NCBI RefSeq assembly: GCF_900582195.1
Contig: NZ_UTHA01000210.1
Coordinates: 1 to 64,000 of the forward strand
Direction: 5' to 3'
DNA: 64,000 nucleotides
Source: Pseudomonas viridiflava
Lineage (GTDB): Bacteria > Pseudomonadota > Gammaproteobacteria > Pseudomonadales > Pseudomonadaceae
Part shown: positions 50,150-56,223 of the stretch, one piece after another
How the letters are laid out: every line of letters starts with the position of its first letter
How positions within the stretch are numbered: the first letter of the stretch is position 1
Translations under genes and position numbers: made by a program
Notes under the pieces: generated by a model
The model's input: the letters and a program-made list of their open reading frames with translations, nothing else
The model's database searches: none
What the model was told of the DNA's origin: nothing

Positions 50150-50368
50150 CGCTGACGAATCAGCGATCGGGTTTAGCGACTCGAATCTTTGTAGGCGCAT
50201 CAGCGCTCCAAACTCGACTGTGGATGCTTATCTGCAATTGACGTTATGGCGGCTGTGCGCGGGAGACCTTCGGGTCTGCCGGGCGCCTACACCCGGTTCG
50301 CTAACCTGCGTCCAGCCGCCACCTTACCTGTTTAGCGACGGGTTTTAGCGGCTCCACCTTGTAGGAGC
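50150..50368 (+). promoter_or_regulatory. Structured leader of DUF6124 gene, copy A
   Basis: RNA-like elements in order: hairpin TCGCTGA-CGAA-TCAGCGA (50150-50167); GTTTAGCGAC (50172-50181); outer helix GGCGGCTG (50248-50255) with CAGCCGCC (50313-50320). That helix encloses AGACC-TTCG-GGTCT (50264-50277), CCGGG/CCCGG and GGTT-CGCT-AACC (50295-50306). A second GTTTAGCGAC follows (50330-50339), then GCTCC (50351-50355) pairing with GGAGC (50364-50368), which contains the Shine-Dalgarno GGAG of the gene. All recur in copy B. Likely a cis-acting translational control element; ligand or factor unknown. Confidence 0.6.
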
Positions 50369-50374
50369 TTCACC

Positions 50375-50734
50375 ATGATCAAACCAACACCCAACCCACC
50401 CGAATCCGACCCCACCTCCCCCTACGAATCCCTCGATTCAAAAAAGCTCCACGAAGCCGCCGAACGCGCCCTCGATCACTACCTCTGCCCACCCGGCTCA
50501 ACCCCACCGCCACGCAAAACCCGCCGGATGTACGCCGTCACTGCAGACTTCAAAAACGAGGAGCTGCTGGCCGATGCCAGCGAAACACTCGCTTCAGCCA
50601 GATCCATCGCCCATGACTTCGCCCAACTCATCCCCGCGTCGCAGCGCAGAACGCTGCTGGGGATTGCGCAATTGATCATGCTCGGCGAGCTGGCGGTGAA
50701 CCGGGTGATGGATAATCTGGAGCTGCCGCAGTAA
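50375..50734 (+). CDS. DUF6124 family protein, copy A
   Basis: A 119-residue soluble protein starting MIKPTPNPPESDPTSPYESL. The first ~55 residues are Pro-rich and disordered. The rest is helical: KNEELLADASETLASARSIAHDFAQL, PASQRRTLLGIAQLIMLGELAVNRVMD. Very similar proteins occur in multiple copies per genome in the P. fluorescens group; function unknown. Nearly identical to copy B at 55321. Its Shine-Dalgarno sequence is inside a conserved hairpin, so translation is likely controlled. The helical part recalls DUF3077-type proteins. Confidence 0.82.
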   Translation: MIKPTPNPPESDPTSPYESLDSKKLHEAAERALDHYLCPPGSTPPPRKTRRMYAVTADFKNEELLADASETLASARSIAHDFAQLIPASQRRTLLGIAQLIMLGELAVNRVMDNLELPQ

Positions 50735-50768
50735 CAAACACTGAATAAAGCGCTATGGCTGCTGATGT

Positions 50769-50861
50769 CTTCGCGAGCAGGCTCGCTCCCACAGGGGATC
50801 GATGTCGATCACCAACCGGTGTCTACACGCTGAACCTGTGGGAGCGAGCCTGCTCGCGAAA
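50769..50861. repeat. REP pair
   Basis: Two inverted REP copies (CCTGCTCGCGAA variant) between DUF6124 copy A and the 870-residue protein gene. Confidence 0.9.
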
Positions 50862-50969
50862 GCTGACTACCAGGCGACACATCTTCGTGCCACATACCCC
50901 CTATCAACCGTGATGGCGGGCCTCATTGCTCCATCGCTCAACCCGACCATTCGTCAGAAACCCATCGAC

Positions 50970-50989
50970 ACCTGTCAGATCTGACAGGT
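50970..50989. promoter_or_regulatory. LuxR-type box 1, perfect palindrome
   Basis: ACCTGTCAGATCTGACAGGT is a perfect 20-bp palindrome (the symmetry extends one base each side to 50969-50990) with the CT-N12-AG pattern of AHL-type LuxR regulator sites. It is centred 74 bp before the start codon of the 870-residue protein. If centred at -42, transcription starts near 51022, with TTTGATAAC at 51011-51019 in the -10 position. Confidence 0.65.
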
Positions 50990-51053
50990 GCGCAATCGGC
51001 CATTAAGCGCTTTGATAACCCCTGCCCGTCCCGACTGCGCAGGAGCCTCATCC

Positions 51054-53666
51054 ATGACCACCTCAGCCCCACCGGACAACACTGTGTTAGCGCTCTCCCG
51101 ACCTGGCGCACCTGAAGCGACCACGCCGGTGGTTGGCGCGAATTATGGCGTCCCCAAACACGTATATGACCTCAAACCCATGGGTCTGACCATCGCCGTC
51201 GATCCTCCGCTAGCCGGTACGGTGCAAGCAGGTGACGTGATCCGGCTGATGCTGAACAGCGCCAGTACCGAAGCGACAAAAACCATCCAGCCAGGCGAGG
51301 AAAACGAGGTTCAGACCCTTTACCTGCCCAAAGGCTTGTTGCTGCCAAATCGGCTCAATACGCTCGTTTACACCATCACCCGCTCCAGCCAGAACATCGG
51401 CACGTCAACGCCAGAGCTAACCTTGCTGTACAACACCATTCGCCCCGGCGTCGAGGATCGCACACCGGGTGACGGCGCCCATTCCGAACTGCAACTGATC
51501 CTGCCGAAGGACGTAATTGATGACGGCATTGATGCCGAGCGTGCCAAACAAGGCGTACAGGTGTGCTTTGCCTACCCTTATTGCCGCGCCTACGACGTAA
51601 TCCGTTTGAACTGCAATGGCCAGGATGTTGTGCGAACCGTCACTGCCGCAGAAGCCCCGACTACCCCTTCAGCCGAGCCAACGACGATTTGCGTGATGGT
51701 TGGGGAAGATGTGTTCCAGCAGGCCGGGGACAATCCGAAGTTCGTCTTTTCCTACACCGTCACCGATCAGCTTGGCAACGGGCCGGACACCGACTCGCCG
51801 TACTCAGGGGCCGTAGAGGTCGATGTGCACCTGAAGGAAACCCGATTGGTCGCCCCCGATCTGGCCGAAGACCCGAACGACCCGAAGGATGATCCGAGCA
51901 CCATCGATCTGGCGAAGCTTGGCAGCAAAGATCTCACCGTACAGGTGCATACGTTTCTCCCGCAATGGAAGCCCAACGACAAAATCCGTGTGATCTACAC
52001 CGCCAGCAAGCTCGACACCCCCGTGGAGTCGCACACCGTAGAGGCCGATGTCGGGCGTATTCCGTTCACCTACAAACTGATGGTACCCAATGCCAAAGTG
52101 ATTGCCGGCAGTGAGGTGGGGGCGAAATATGAACTGGTACGCGGCGGCATCACTATTGCGACCTCCAAGACCACCACGGCCGATGTAAACGGCGGCAGCA
52201 CCATTGTGTTGTTGCCCCCGTTTCTGGTGGCACCGGCCGTTGATCCGATCGATGTGCTGGCCTATCCGAACGGGGTGACGGTGCGCACCGAGTATCCCGA
52301 GGCTCAGAATGGAGACCGCGCACGACTGGTTGAGGTCAATCCACCGGCGGGCTCGCCGCAATTTCCGTTGGTGAAGTTCAACGCCAATAAACGCACAAAC
52401 ACCGTATTAAGTCCGGCGTTTTTGGCAGCCAGACATGGCAAGGAAATTCGGTTTCGGTGGAATTTGAATCGTGACGGTGGTCAGGCAGCTAAATCTCCGC
52501 CACTAACATTTACGATCCAGCCAATTTCCCCTGAAGATCCACGTTTGCCTAAACCGCAAATCAATGAAGGGGCAGAACTGGATGTCACTCGGTTGCAGGC
52601 CAGTGACCGTTTGACTGTGTCTCCCTGGCCCGGCGAAGTAAACACACAAAGGTTGTGGCTGCGTTACGAAGAGGTGTCGGACGCCATTCCTGTTGAGCCC
52701 TTCAACGATCTTGTCGGCGGACTTCACACCCAACCACCCGGTCTGAGCCGTGAACTACCAGTTCGCTGGCTGAAGACACTCAAGCACGGCAGTACACTGA
52801 AAATCAGTTTTTGGGTAAACCTGGCCGGAGGAACAGCAGAAACTGAAGCTGTGCTTTTTCCAGTGCGAACATACTTGATCAAATCACTGGTATTGACTGC
52901 TCCCAAACTTCTGGACATACCGGGCCCGACGCTGGATTTTGACGACATCGCCGATACAGGGGCGCGTATTGAAGTTCCGGCTTATACCGGGATGTCGGTT
53001 GGGCAGTCAGTAAAAGTCGAACTTGAAGGGGTGGCTCCGGGATACACAACAGAATCAAAAGATGTTACCGACATTGCTGCGCTCATCTTTTCAATCCCGC
53101 GACCGGTCTTCATTGCCAATGCTGGTCGATCGGTCACCATCACCTACTTGGTCTCTTACACCGAGGGCCAGTGGGAAAAACCTGCCTCTCCCCCACTTAA
53201 ATTGGACGTTCTTGCCAATACTTGGCAAGACTCGATAACAGATTTCAATGGCAATACTGGGGGCTGGGTGTTTGGACCTGCATCGAGAAGGGCCACACTG
53301 CAAAATGGTTACTATGAGAACAAGTCTTGGGAACACTCGGGAAATTCGGGTGTTGCATTGCACCGGACCTTTCAGTTCAAAGCGGCAAGAACCTATCGCT
53401 TTACCTACCGAGTAGCGAATATCAATCCGCAGCCTGACAATCTTCCACCGAGGATCAGCATTAGCACCTCAAGCGGTTTAGCTATTCTGGGAGTGTTTGT
53501 CGTTCCCCGAACAGGTGCCTATTACGAACAAACCGCTATTTTCAGAGTCCCGGTTAGCGGTTCTTACACAATTAATGTAGTAAGTCATGAAGATCGGGGA
53601 GGTGCTGCCAATGCGGATGGGGGGAATGAATACCGTATCGACAGTATTTACGTGAGGCGACAATAA
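51054..53666 (+). CDS. Large Ig-like-repeat protein of unknown function
   Basis: An 870-residue protein with no signal peptide or membrane helix. The N-terminal ~700 residues contain diverged ~115-residue beta-rich modules; each carries a GD-x-IRL-like motif (AGDVIRL at 59-65, YDVIRLNCNG 180-189, NDKIRVIY 308-315, NGDRARLVEVN 419-429), suggesting tandem Ig-like domains. Residues ~722-870 form a separate beta-sandwich (WQDSITDFNGNTGGWVFG, FQFKAARTYRFTYRVANI, RIDSIYVRRQ) like carbohydrate-binding modules. Start MTTSAPPDNTVLAL follows AGGAG. The last third is more AT-rich. A LuxR box precedes it. It could be a secreted adhesin or toxin-associated protein; I do not know. Confidence 0.7.
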   Translation: MTTSAPPDNTVLALSRPGAPEATTPVVGANYGVPKHVYDLKPMGLTIAVDPPLAGTVQAGDVIRLMLNSASTEATKTIQPGEENEVQTLYLPKGLLLPNRLNTLVYTITRSSQNIGTSTPELTLLYNTIRPGVEDRTPGDGAHSELQLILPKDVIDDGIDAERAKQGVQVCFAYPYCRAYDVIRLNCNGQDVVRTVTAAEAPTTPSAEPTTICVMVGEDVFQQAGDNPKFVFSYTVTDQLGNGPDTDSPYSGAVEVDVHLKETRLVAPDLAEDPNDPKDDPSTIDLAKLGSKDLTVQVHTFLPQWKPNDKIRVIYTASKLDTPVESHTVEADVGRIPFTYKLMVPNAKVIAGSEVGAKYELVRGGITIATSKTTTADVNGGSTIVLLPPFLVAPAVDPIDVLAYPNGVTVRTEYPEAQNGDRARLVEVNPPAGSPQFPLVKFNANKRTNTVLSPAFLAARHGKEIRFRWNLNRDGGQAAKSPPLTFTIQPISPEDPRLPKPQINEGAELDVTRLQASDRLTVSPWPGEVNTQRLWLRYEEVSDAIPVEPFNDLVGGLHTQPPGLSRELPVRWLKTLKHGSTLKISFWVNLAGGTAETEAVLFPVRTYLIKSLVLTAPKLLDIPGPTLDFDDIADTGARIEVPAYTGMSVGQSVKVELEGVAPGYTTESKDVTDIAALIFSIPRPVFIANAGRSVTITYLVSYTEGQWEKPASPPLKLDVLANTWQDSITDFNGNTGGWVFGPASRRATLQNGYYENKSWEHSGNSGVALHRTFQFKAARTYRFTYRVANINPQPDNLPPRISISTSSGLAILGVFVVPRTGAYYEQTAIFRVPVSGSYTINVVSHEDRGGAANADGGNEYRIDSIYVRRQ

Positions 53667-53909
53667 GCAGTCGGACAACCAAGCACAAAGGGAACGGATT
53701 TATTTAACCAGTGATTTAAACAGCGGGGCTTGATTGAGGTTTTTCTGCTGACCGGGATGGCCCCTTCGCGAGCAGGCTCGCTCTCACCGTTGAACTGATT
53801 CCAAAGTGGGAGCGAGCCTGCTCGCGAAGACTGGCTCAATAGCAACATATACCTTGACGCAGAAGAACCCGCCGCCCTCTTTCAATCGCGGCGGCGGGGT
53901 TGCAGATCA
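53667..53909. other. Gap between convergent island genes
   Basis: 243 bp with no gene: direct-repeat unit X (53694-53829) including a REP pair, then a GC-rich stem GCCGCC..GCGGCGG near 53870-53895 that may terminate one or both converging transcripts. Confidence 0.5.
53694..53829. repeat. Direct repeat X with REP pair
   Basis: Begins ACGGATTTATTTAACCAGTG then ATTTAAACAGCGG, TTTTTCTGCTGAC and a degenerate REP pair. A ~75% similar unit Y lies at 54800-54932 in the same orientation, so the two flank the 222-residue protein gene. GACGGATTTATTTA is the type of motif I associate with RAYT-mobilised repeats. Confidence 0.7.
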
Positions 53910-54578
53910 CTACGCGATCAAAACCTGTTCAGGTGCAATGGGGCCGAAACGCAGCGTTTTGCCGATCAAGTAACGGGTGCCCTTGAGCACCAGCAGATCT
54001 TCAATGATGACAACTTCTTCCTCTGTGTACATCAACGTAACGACCGATGTAGGCGTCCTGCGTTTCCACAACCAACCTTTCATCCGCTCCTCTATAAGCG
54101 TTATTGCCCAATCGAATGGAATGACTGGAAGGTCTGTGATTTCGATCTGGCGCGCAGGGTCTTCCCAGCGAAAGTACTGTTGCGCGGTGATAAACAGATC
54201 ATCCCCCACAACTTCGAATTCCGGCTTGGCGAAGCGCCATTCCATCTCATAGTTGATCCAGCCATCCATATACGACTCAGGATCAGTGATCAGCGCAAAA
54301 AGCGTCGCGTTGTTGATGATTTTTCCGGCATCGCGACCGATTACCGCGTAATTGGCATGAGCAGCCAATCCCCTCAATTGCGGACGAATGGCATTGGTCG
54401 TGACGTCGAGGAAGTTTGCACTATAGAAGTTGGCCATCATCTTGAACGGTATGAAATCCAGGATCAGTTTGAACGTTACCGTATAGCCGATTGCACGCTC
54501 TTGCGGACGCGCCTCCACCACCCCCGAGACAAACTCGACGCCCATACCTTGCAGTTTTTTATAAGGTTGATCCGCCAT
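53910..54578 (-). CDS. Unknown 222-residue island protein
   Basis: A mixed alpha/beta protein with no signal peptide; I do not recognise the family. It starts MADQPYKKLQGMGVEFVSGVV after GGGGATG; the open frame extends upstream through the LuxR box and is rejected there. Features: a hydrophobic FKLILDFIPFKMMANFYSANFLDV (~45-68), Trp/Tyr-rich YMDGWINYEMEWRFAKPEFEVVGDDLFITAQQYFRWEDPAR, and a basic MKGWLWKRRTPTSV. Bounded by direct repeats X and Y and preceded by LuxR box 2, as if a mobile, quorum-regulated unit. Perhaps a partner of the 870-residue protein. Confidence 0.65.
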   Translation of the reverse strand: MADQPYKKLQGMGVEFVSGVVEARPQERAIGYTVTFKLILDFIPFKMMANFYSANFLDVTTNAIRPQLRGLAAHANYAVIGRDAGKIINNATLFALITDPESYMDGWINYEMEWRFAKPEFEVVGDDLFITAQQYFRWEDPARQIEITDLPVIPFDWAITLIEERMKGWLWKRRTPTSVVTLMYTEEEVVIIEDLLVLKGTRYLIGKTLRFGPIAPEQVLIA

Positions 54579-54642
54579 GCTCACATCCCCTGAACCTGCT
54601 AACGCCCGACGGCCATCACATCCTGATGAGCAGCAGGCGTCT

Positions 54643-54661
54643 ACTGTCAGACTTGACAGGT
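54643..54661. promoter_or_regulatory. LuxR-type box 2
   Basis: ACTGTCAGACTTGACAGGT, with CT-N12-AG and 16 of 18 positions shared with box 1. Centred 74 bp before the start codon of the 222-residue gene, the same distance as box 1. Confidence 0.6.
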
Positions 54662-54694
54662 TCAGAGGTTTTCCAGACAGACGGTAACCCTTAA

Positions 54695-54716
54695 GAATCG
54701 CGGCGCAGATCCGGCG
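54695..54716. repeat. Copy of the flhB 3' end
   Basis: GAATCGCGGCGCAGATCCGG differs at one position from the flhB stop region at 56228-56247 (GAGTCGCGGCGCAGATCCGG). In both places it lies about 40 bp beyond a LuxR box, in the same orientation. It looks like a scar of segment duplication. Confidence 0.5.
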
Positions 54717-54799
54717 TGGGTTACCGGGGACAGACCACGTTTTCACCTTAGCGTCAGTAGCAGGGATCTTCGAGAAGCACTGGGAAAACGGGGCAGGGG

Positions 54800-54932
54800 A
54801 CGGATTTATTTAACCATTGATTTAAACAGCGGAGCTCGATCGAGATCTTTCTGCTGACTGGAATGACCCTTTCGCGAGCAAGCTCGCTCCCACAGAGAAA
54901 CGCATTCCAAATGTGCGAGCGTGCTTGCGAAG
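54800..54932. repeat. Direct repeat Y with decayed REP pair
   Basis: Counterpart of repeat X: ACGGATTTATTTAACCATTG, ATTTAAACAGCGGAG, TCTTTCTGCTGAC, then a REP pair whose right copy is mutated (GTGCGAGCGTGCTTGCGAAG). Its right end continues into duplicated sequence shared with 49922-50374. Confidence 0.65.
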
Positions 54933-54961
54933 GGGCCAGTGAAGTCATTGCAAACCGCCTT

Positions 54962-54979
54962 TTAAACTCTGGCGTTTAA
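54962..54979. promoter_or_regulatory. TTAAAC-TCTGGC-GTTTAA palindrome, copy B
   Basis: Perfect 6-bp arms with a 6-bp centre, matching the palindrome at 50021. Same position relative to the structured leader. Confidence 0.4.
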
Positions 54980-55090
54980 GAGACACCTCCAGACACGCCT
55001 TTCAGGCTACAAATTCTTGCGCCATTGCCTACAGCTACGCCAGAATCCGCCGGCTTGTGCGCTTTGGGGTCGGGTTCTATTGTGGTGCGG

Positions 55091-55314
55091 TCGCTGACGA
55101 ATCAGCGATCGGGTTTAGCGACTCGGACCATCTCAGTGCATCAGCGTTCGTGGCTTCGTTGTGGGACTCTGCGCCCGCAATTGCGTTATGGCGGCTGTAT
55201 GCGGGAGACCTTTGGGTCTACCGGGGTGCCTGTGACCGGTTCGCTAACCTGCGTACAGCTGCCACCTTCACTTGTTTAGCGACAGGGAAAGAGTGGCTCC
55301 ATAACCTCAGGAGC
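55091..55314 (+). promoter_or_regulatory. Structured leader of DUF6124 gene, copy B
   Basis: Second copy of the element at 50150: hairpin TCGCTGA-CGAA-TCAGCGA (55091-55108), GTTTAGCGAC (55113-55122), outer helix GGCGGCTGT (55190-55198) with ACAGCTGCC (55255-55263), AGACC-TTTG-GGTCT (55206-55219), GGTTCGCTAACC (55238-55249), GTTTAGCGAC (55274-55283), and GCTCC (55296-55300) pairing with GGAGC (55310-55314) over the Shine-Dalgarno. The outer helix has a C-to-T change that gives G-U instead of G-C, and the last hairpin keeps its stem while its loop differs. Both patterns favour selection on RNA structure. Confidence 0.6.
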
Positions 55315-55320
55315 TTAACC

Positions 55321-55680
55321 ATGATCAAACCAACACCCAACCCGCCCGAAACCGATCTCGCCTCCCCCTACGAATCCCTCGATTCAAAAAAGCTCAACGA
55401 CGCCGCCGAACGCGCGCTCGATCACTACCTCTGCCCACCCGGCTCCACTCCACCGCCCCGTAAAACCCGCCGCATGTACGCCGTCACTGCAGACTTCAAA
55501 AACGAGGAACTGCTGGCCGATGCCAGCGAAACACTCGCTTCAGCCAGAACCATCGCCCATGACTTCGTCCACCTCATCCCCGCATCGCAACGCAGGACGC
55601 TGCTGGGGATCGCGCAACTGATCATGCTCGGCGAGCTGGCGGTGAATCGAGTGATGGATGATCTGGAGTTGCCGCAGTAG
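55321..55680 (+). CDS. DUF6124 family protein, copy B
   Basis: A 119-residue paralogue of the protein at 50375 with roughly ten substitutions (for example PETDLAS for PESDPTS, TIAHDFVHLIP for SIAHDFAQLIP, MDDLELPQ at the end). No gaps. Function unknown. It is followed by a GTTCCCACGC-family inverted repeat that may act as a terminator. Both copies are intact, arguing against simple decay. Confidence 0.82.
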   Translation: MIKPTPNPPETDLASPYESLDSKKLNDAAERALDHYLCPPGSTPPPRKTRRMYAVTADFKNEELLADASETLASARTIAHDFVHLIPASQRRTLLGIAQLIMLGELAVNRVMDDLELPQ

Positions 55681-55690
55681 CGACACGCGA

Positions 55691-55804
55691 TGATCATTCC
55701 CACGCTCCTGCGTGGGAATGTCTCAACGGACGCTCCGCGTTCGCCTTTGGAAAGGACGCGGAGCGTCCCGGGCTGCATTCCCACGCAGAGCGTGGGAACG
55801 ATCA
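55691..55804. repeat. Long inverted repeat of the GTTCCCACGC family
   Basis: Third member: outer arms ATGATCATTCCCACGCTC / GAGCGTGGGAACGATCAT, inner arms GGACGCTCCGCGT / ACGCGGAGCGTCC. A run of A residues follows, so on the plus strand it is not a classic terminator, but read leftwards TTTTTT precedes the stem. Confidence 0.8.
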
Positions 55805-55847
55805 TAAAAAAACCGCCGCCCCGTTCAGCGGCTTTGCGATCGATTGC

Positions 55848-56084
55848 TCAATACCGGAGGATTTTTACTTTTCCATTCTTGTTCCTGGGCAATTCGAACT
55901 CGACCTCGTTGCCGACTTTGACGTTCGCCTGCAAAGCATCGGGCAATGGAATGCTGAATCGGTATTCTTTGGCCGTCAGAAAAAAACCCGTGGCTTCGGC
56001 AAAGGAAAGGGATCGTCCCGATTGCTTCGGTGTGATGGTGCCTCTTCCGGTTTTTTCGTCATAGCTGCTGAAAATACCTTTCAT
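55848..56084 (-). CDS. Small cold-shock-domain-like protein
   Basis: A 78-residue protein: MKGIFSSYDEKTGRGTITPKQSGRSLSFAEATGFFLTAKEYRFSIPLPDALQANVKVGNEVEFELPRNKNGKVKILRY. The start, the GxGTITP segment, the VGNEVEFEL turn and the size recall a cold-shock OB fold, but the RNP1 KGFGFI and RNP2 VFVHF aromatic residues are absent. It is thus at most a divergent relative. Start follows AAGGAATG-like GGGAGCAAGGCA. LuxR box 3 is ~95 bp upstream. Function unknown. Confidence 0.6.
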   Translation of the reverse strand: MKGIFSSYDEKTGRGTITPKQSGRSLSFAEATGFFLTAKEYRFSIPLPDALQANVKVGNEVEFELPRNKNGKVKILRY

Positions 56085-56168
56085 TGCCTTGCTCCCTGCA
56101 ATCGTCCGCCTGGCCGCGCCAGGTTCGCGGCAGCACCTTGCATCAAACTGCAAAATCACGACGAGCGC

Positions 56169-56188
56169 ACCTGTCAGAGTTGACAGTA
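56169..56188. promoter_or_regulatory. LuxR-type box 3
   Basis: ACCTGTCAGAGTTGACAGTA with CT-N12-AG, centred ~95 bp before the start of the cold-shock-like gene. Reading leftwards, TTTGAT occurs about 35 bp beyond the centre as a possible -10. Close to boxes 1 and 2 in sequence. Confidence 0.6.
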
Positions 56189-56223
56189 AAGGGAGATCTC
56201 AGACTAATGGCTGCACAACGACG

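Larger units (their letters stand above)
49783..50374. other. flhA upstream region and start of the flhA-flhB island
   Basis: 592 bp without a protein gene: the sigma-54 promoter of flhA (49843-49860), a REP pair, an AAAC/GTTT palindrome (50021-50036) and the structured leader of the first DUF6124 gene. Open frames here (for example VGFYCGSVADESAIGFSDS) are translations of the conserved RNA-like element and are not called as genes. Confidence 0.6.
54579..54962. other. Gap between the 222-residue gene and leader copy B
   Basis: 384 bp without a gene: the LuxR box 2 promoter region, a 22-bp copy of flhB 3'-end sequence (54695-54716), direct repeat Y with a decayed REP pair, and the start of the duplicated DUF6124 unit. 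Confidence 0.5.

Noticed and set aside
5306..54932. REP pairs as CRISPR repeats
   Set aside because: The units are inverted pairs dispersed singly, without regular spacing, spacers or cas genes.
55057..55320. N-terminal extension of DUF6124 copy B through the leader (VGFYCGAVADESAIGFSDS..)
   Set aside because: The frame is open by chance over the structured leader; the Shine-Dalgarno and homologous start lie at 55321, and copy A is not open over the same span.
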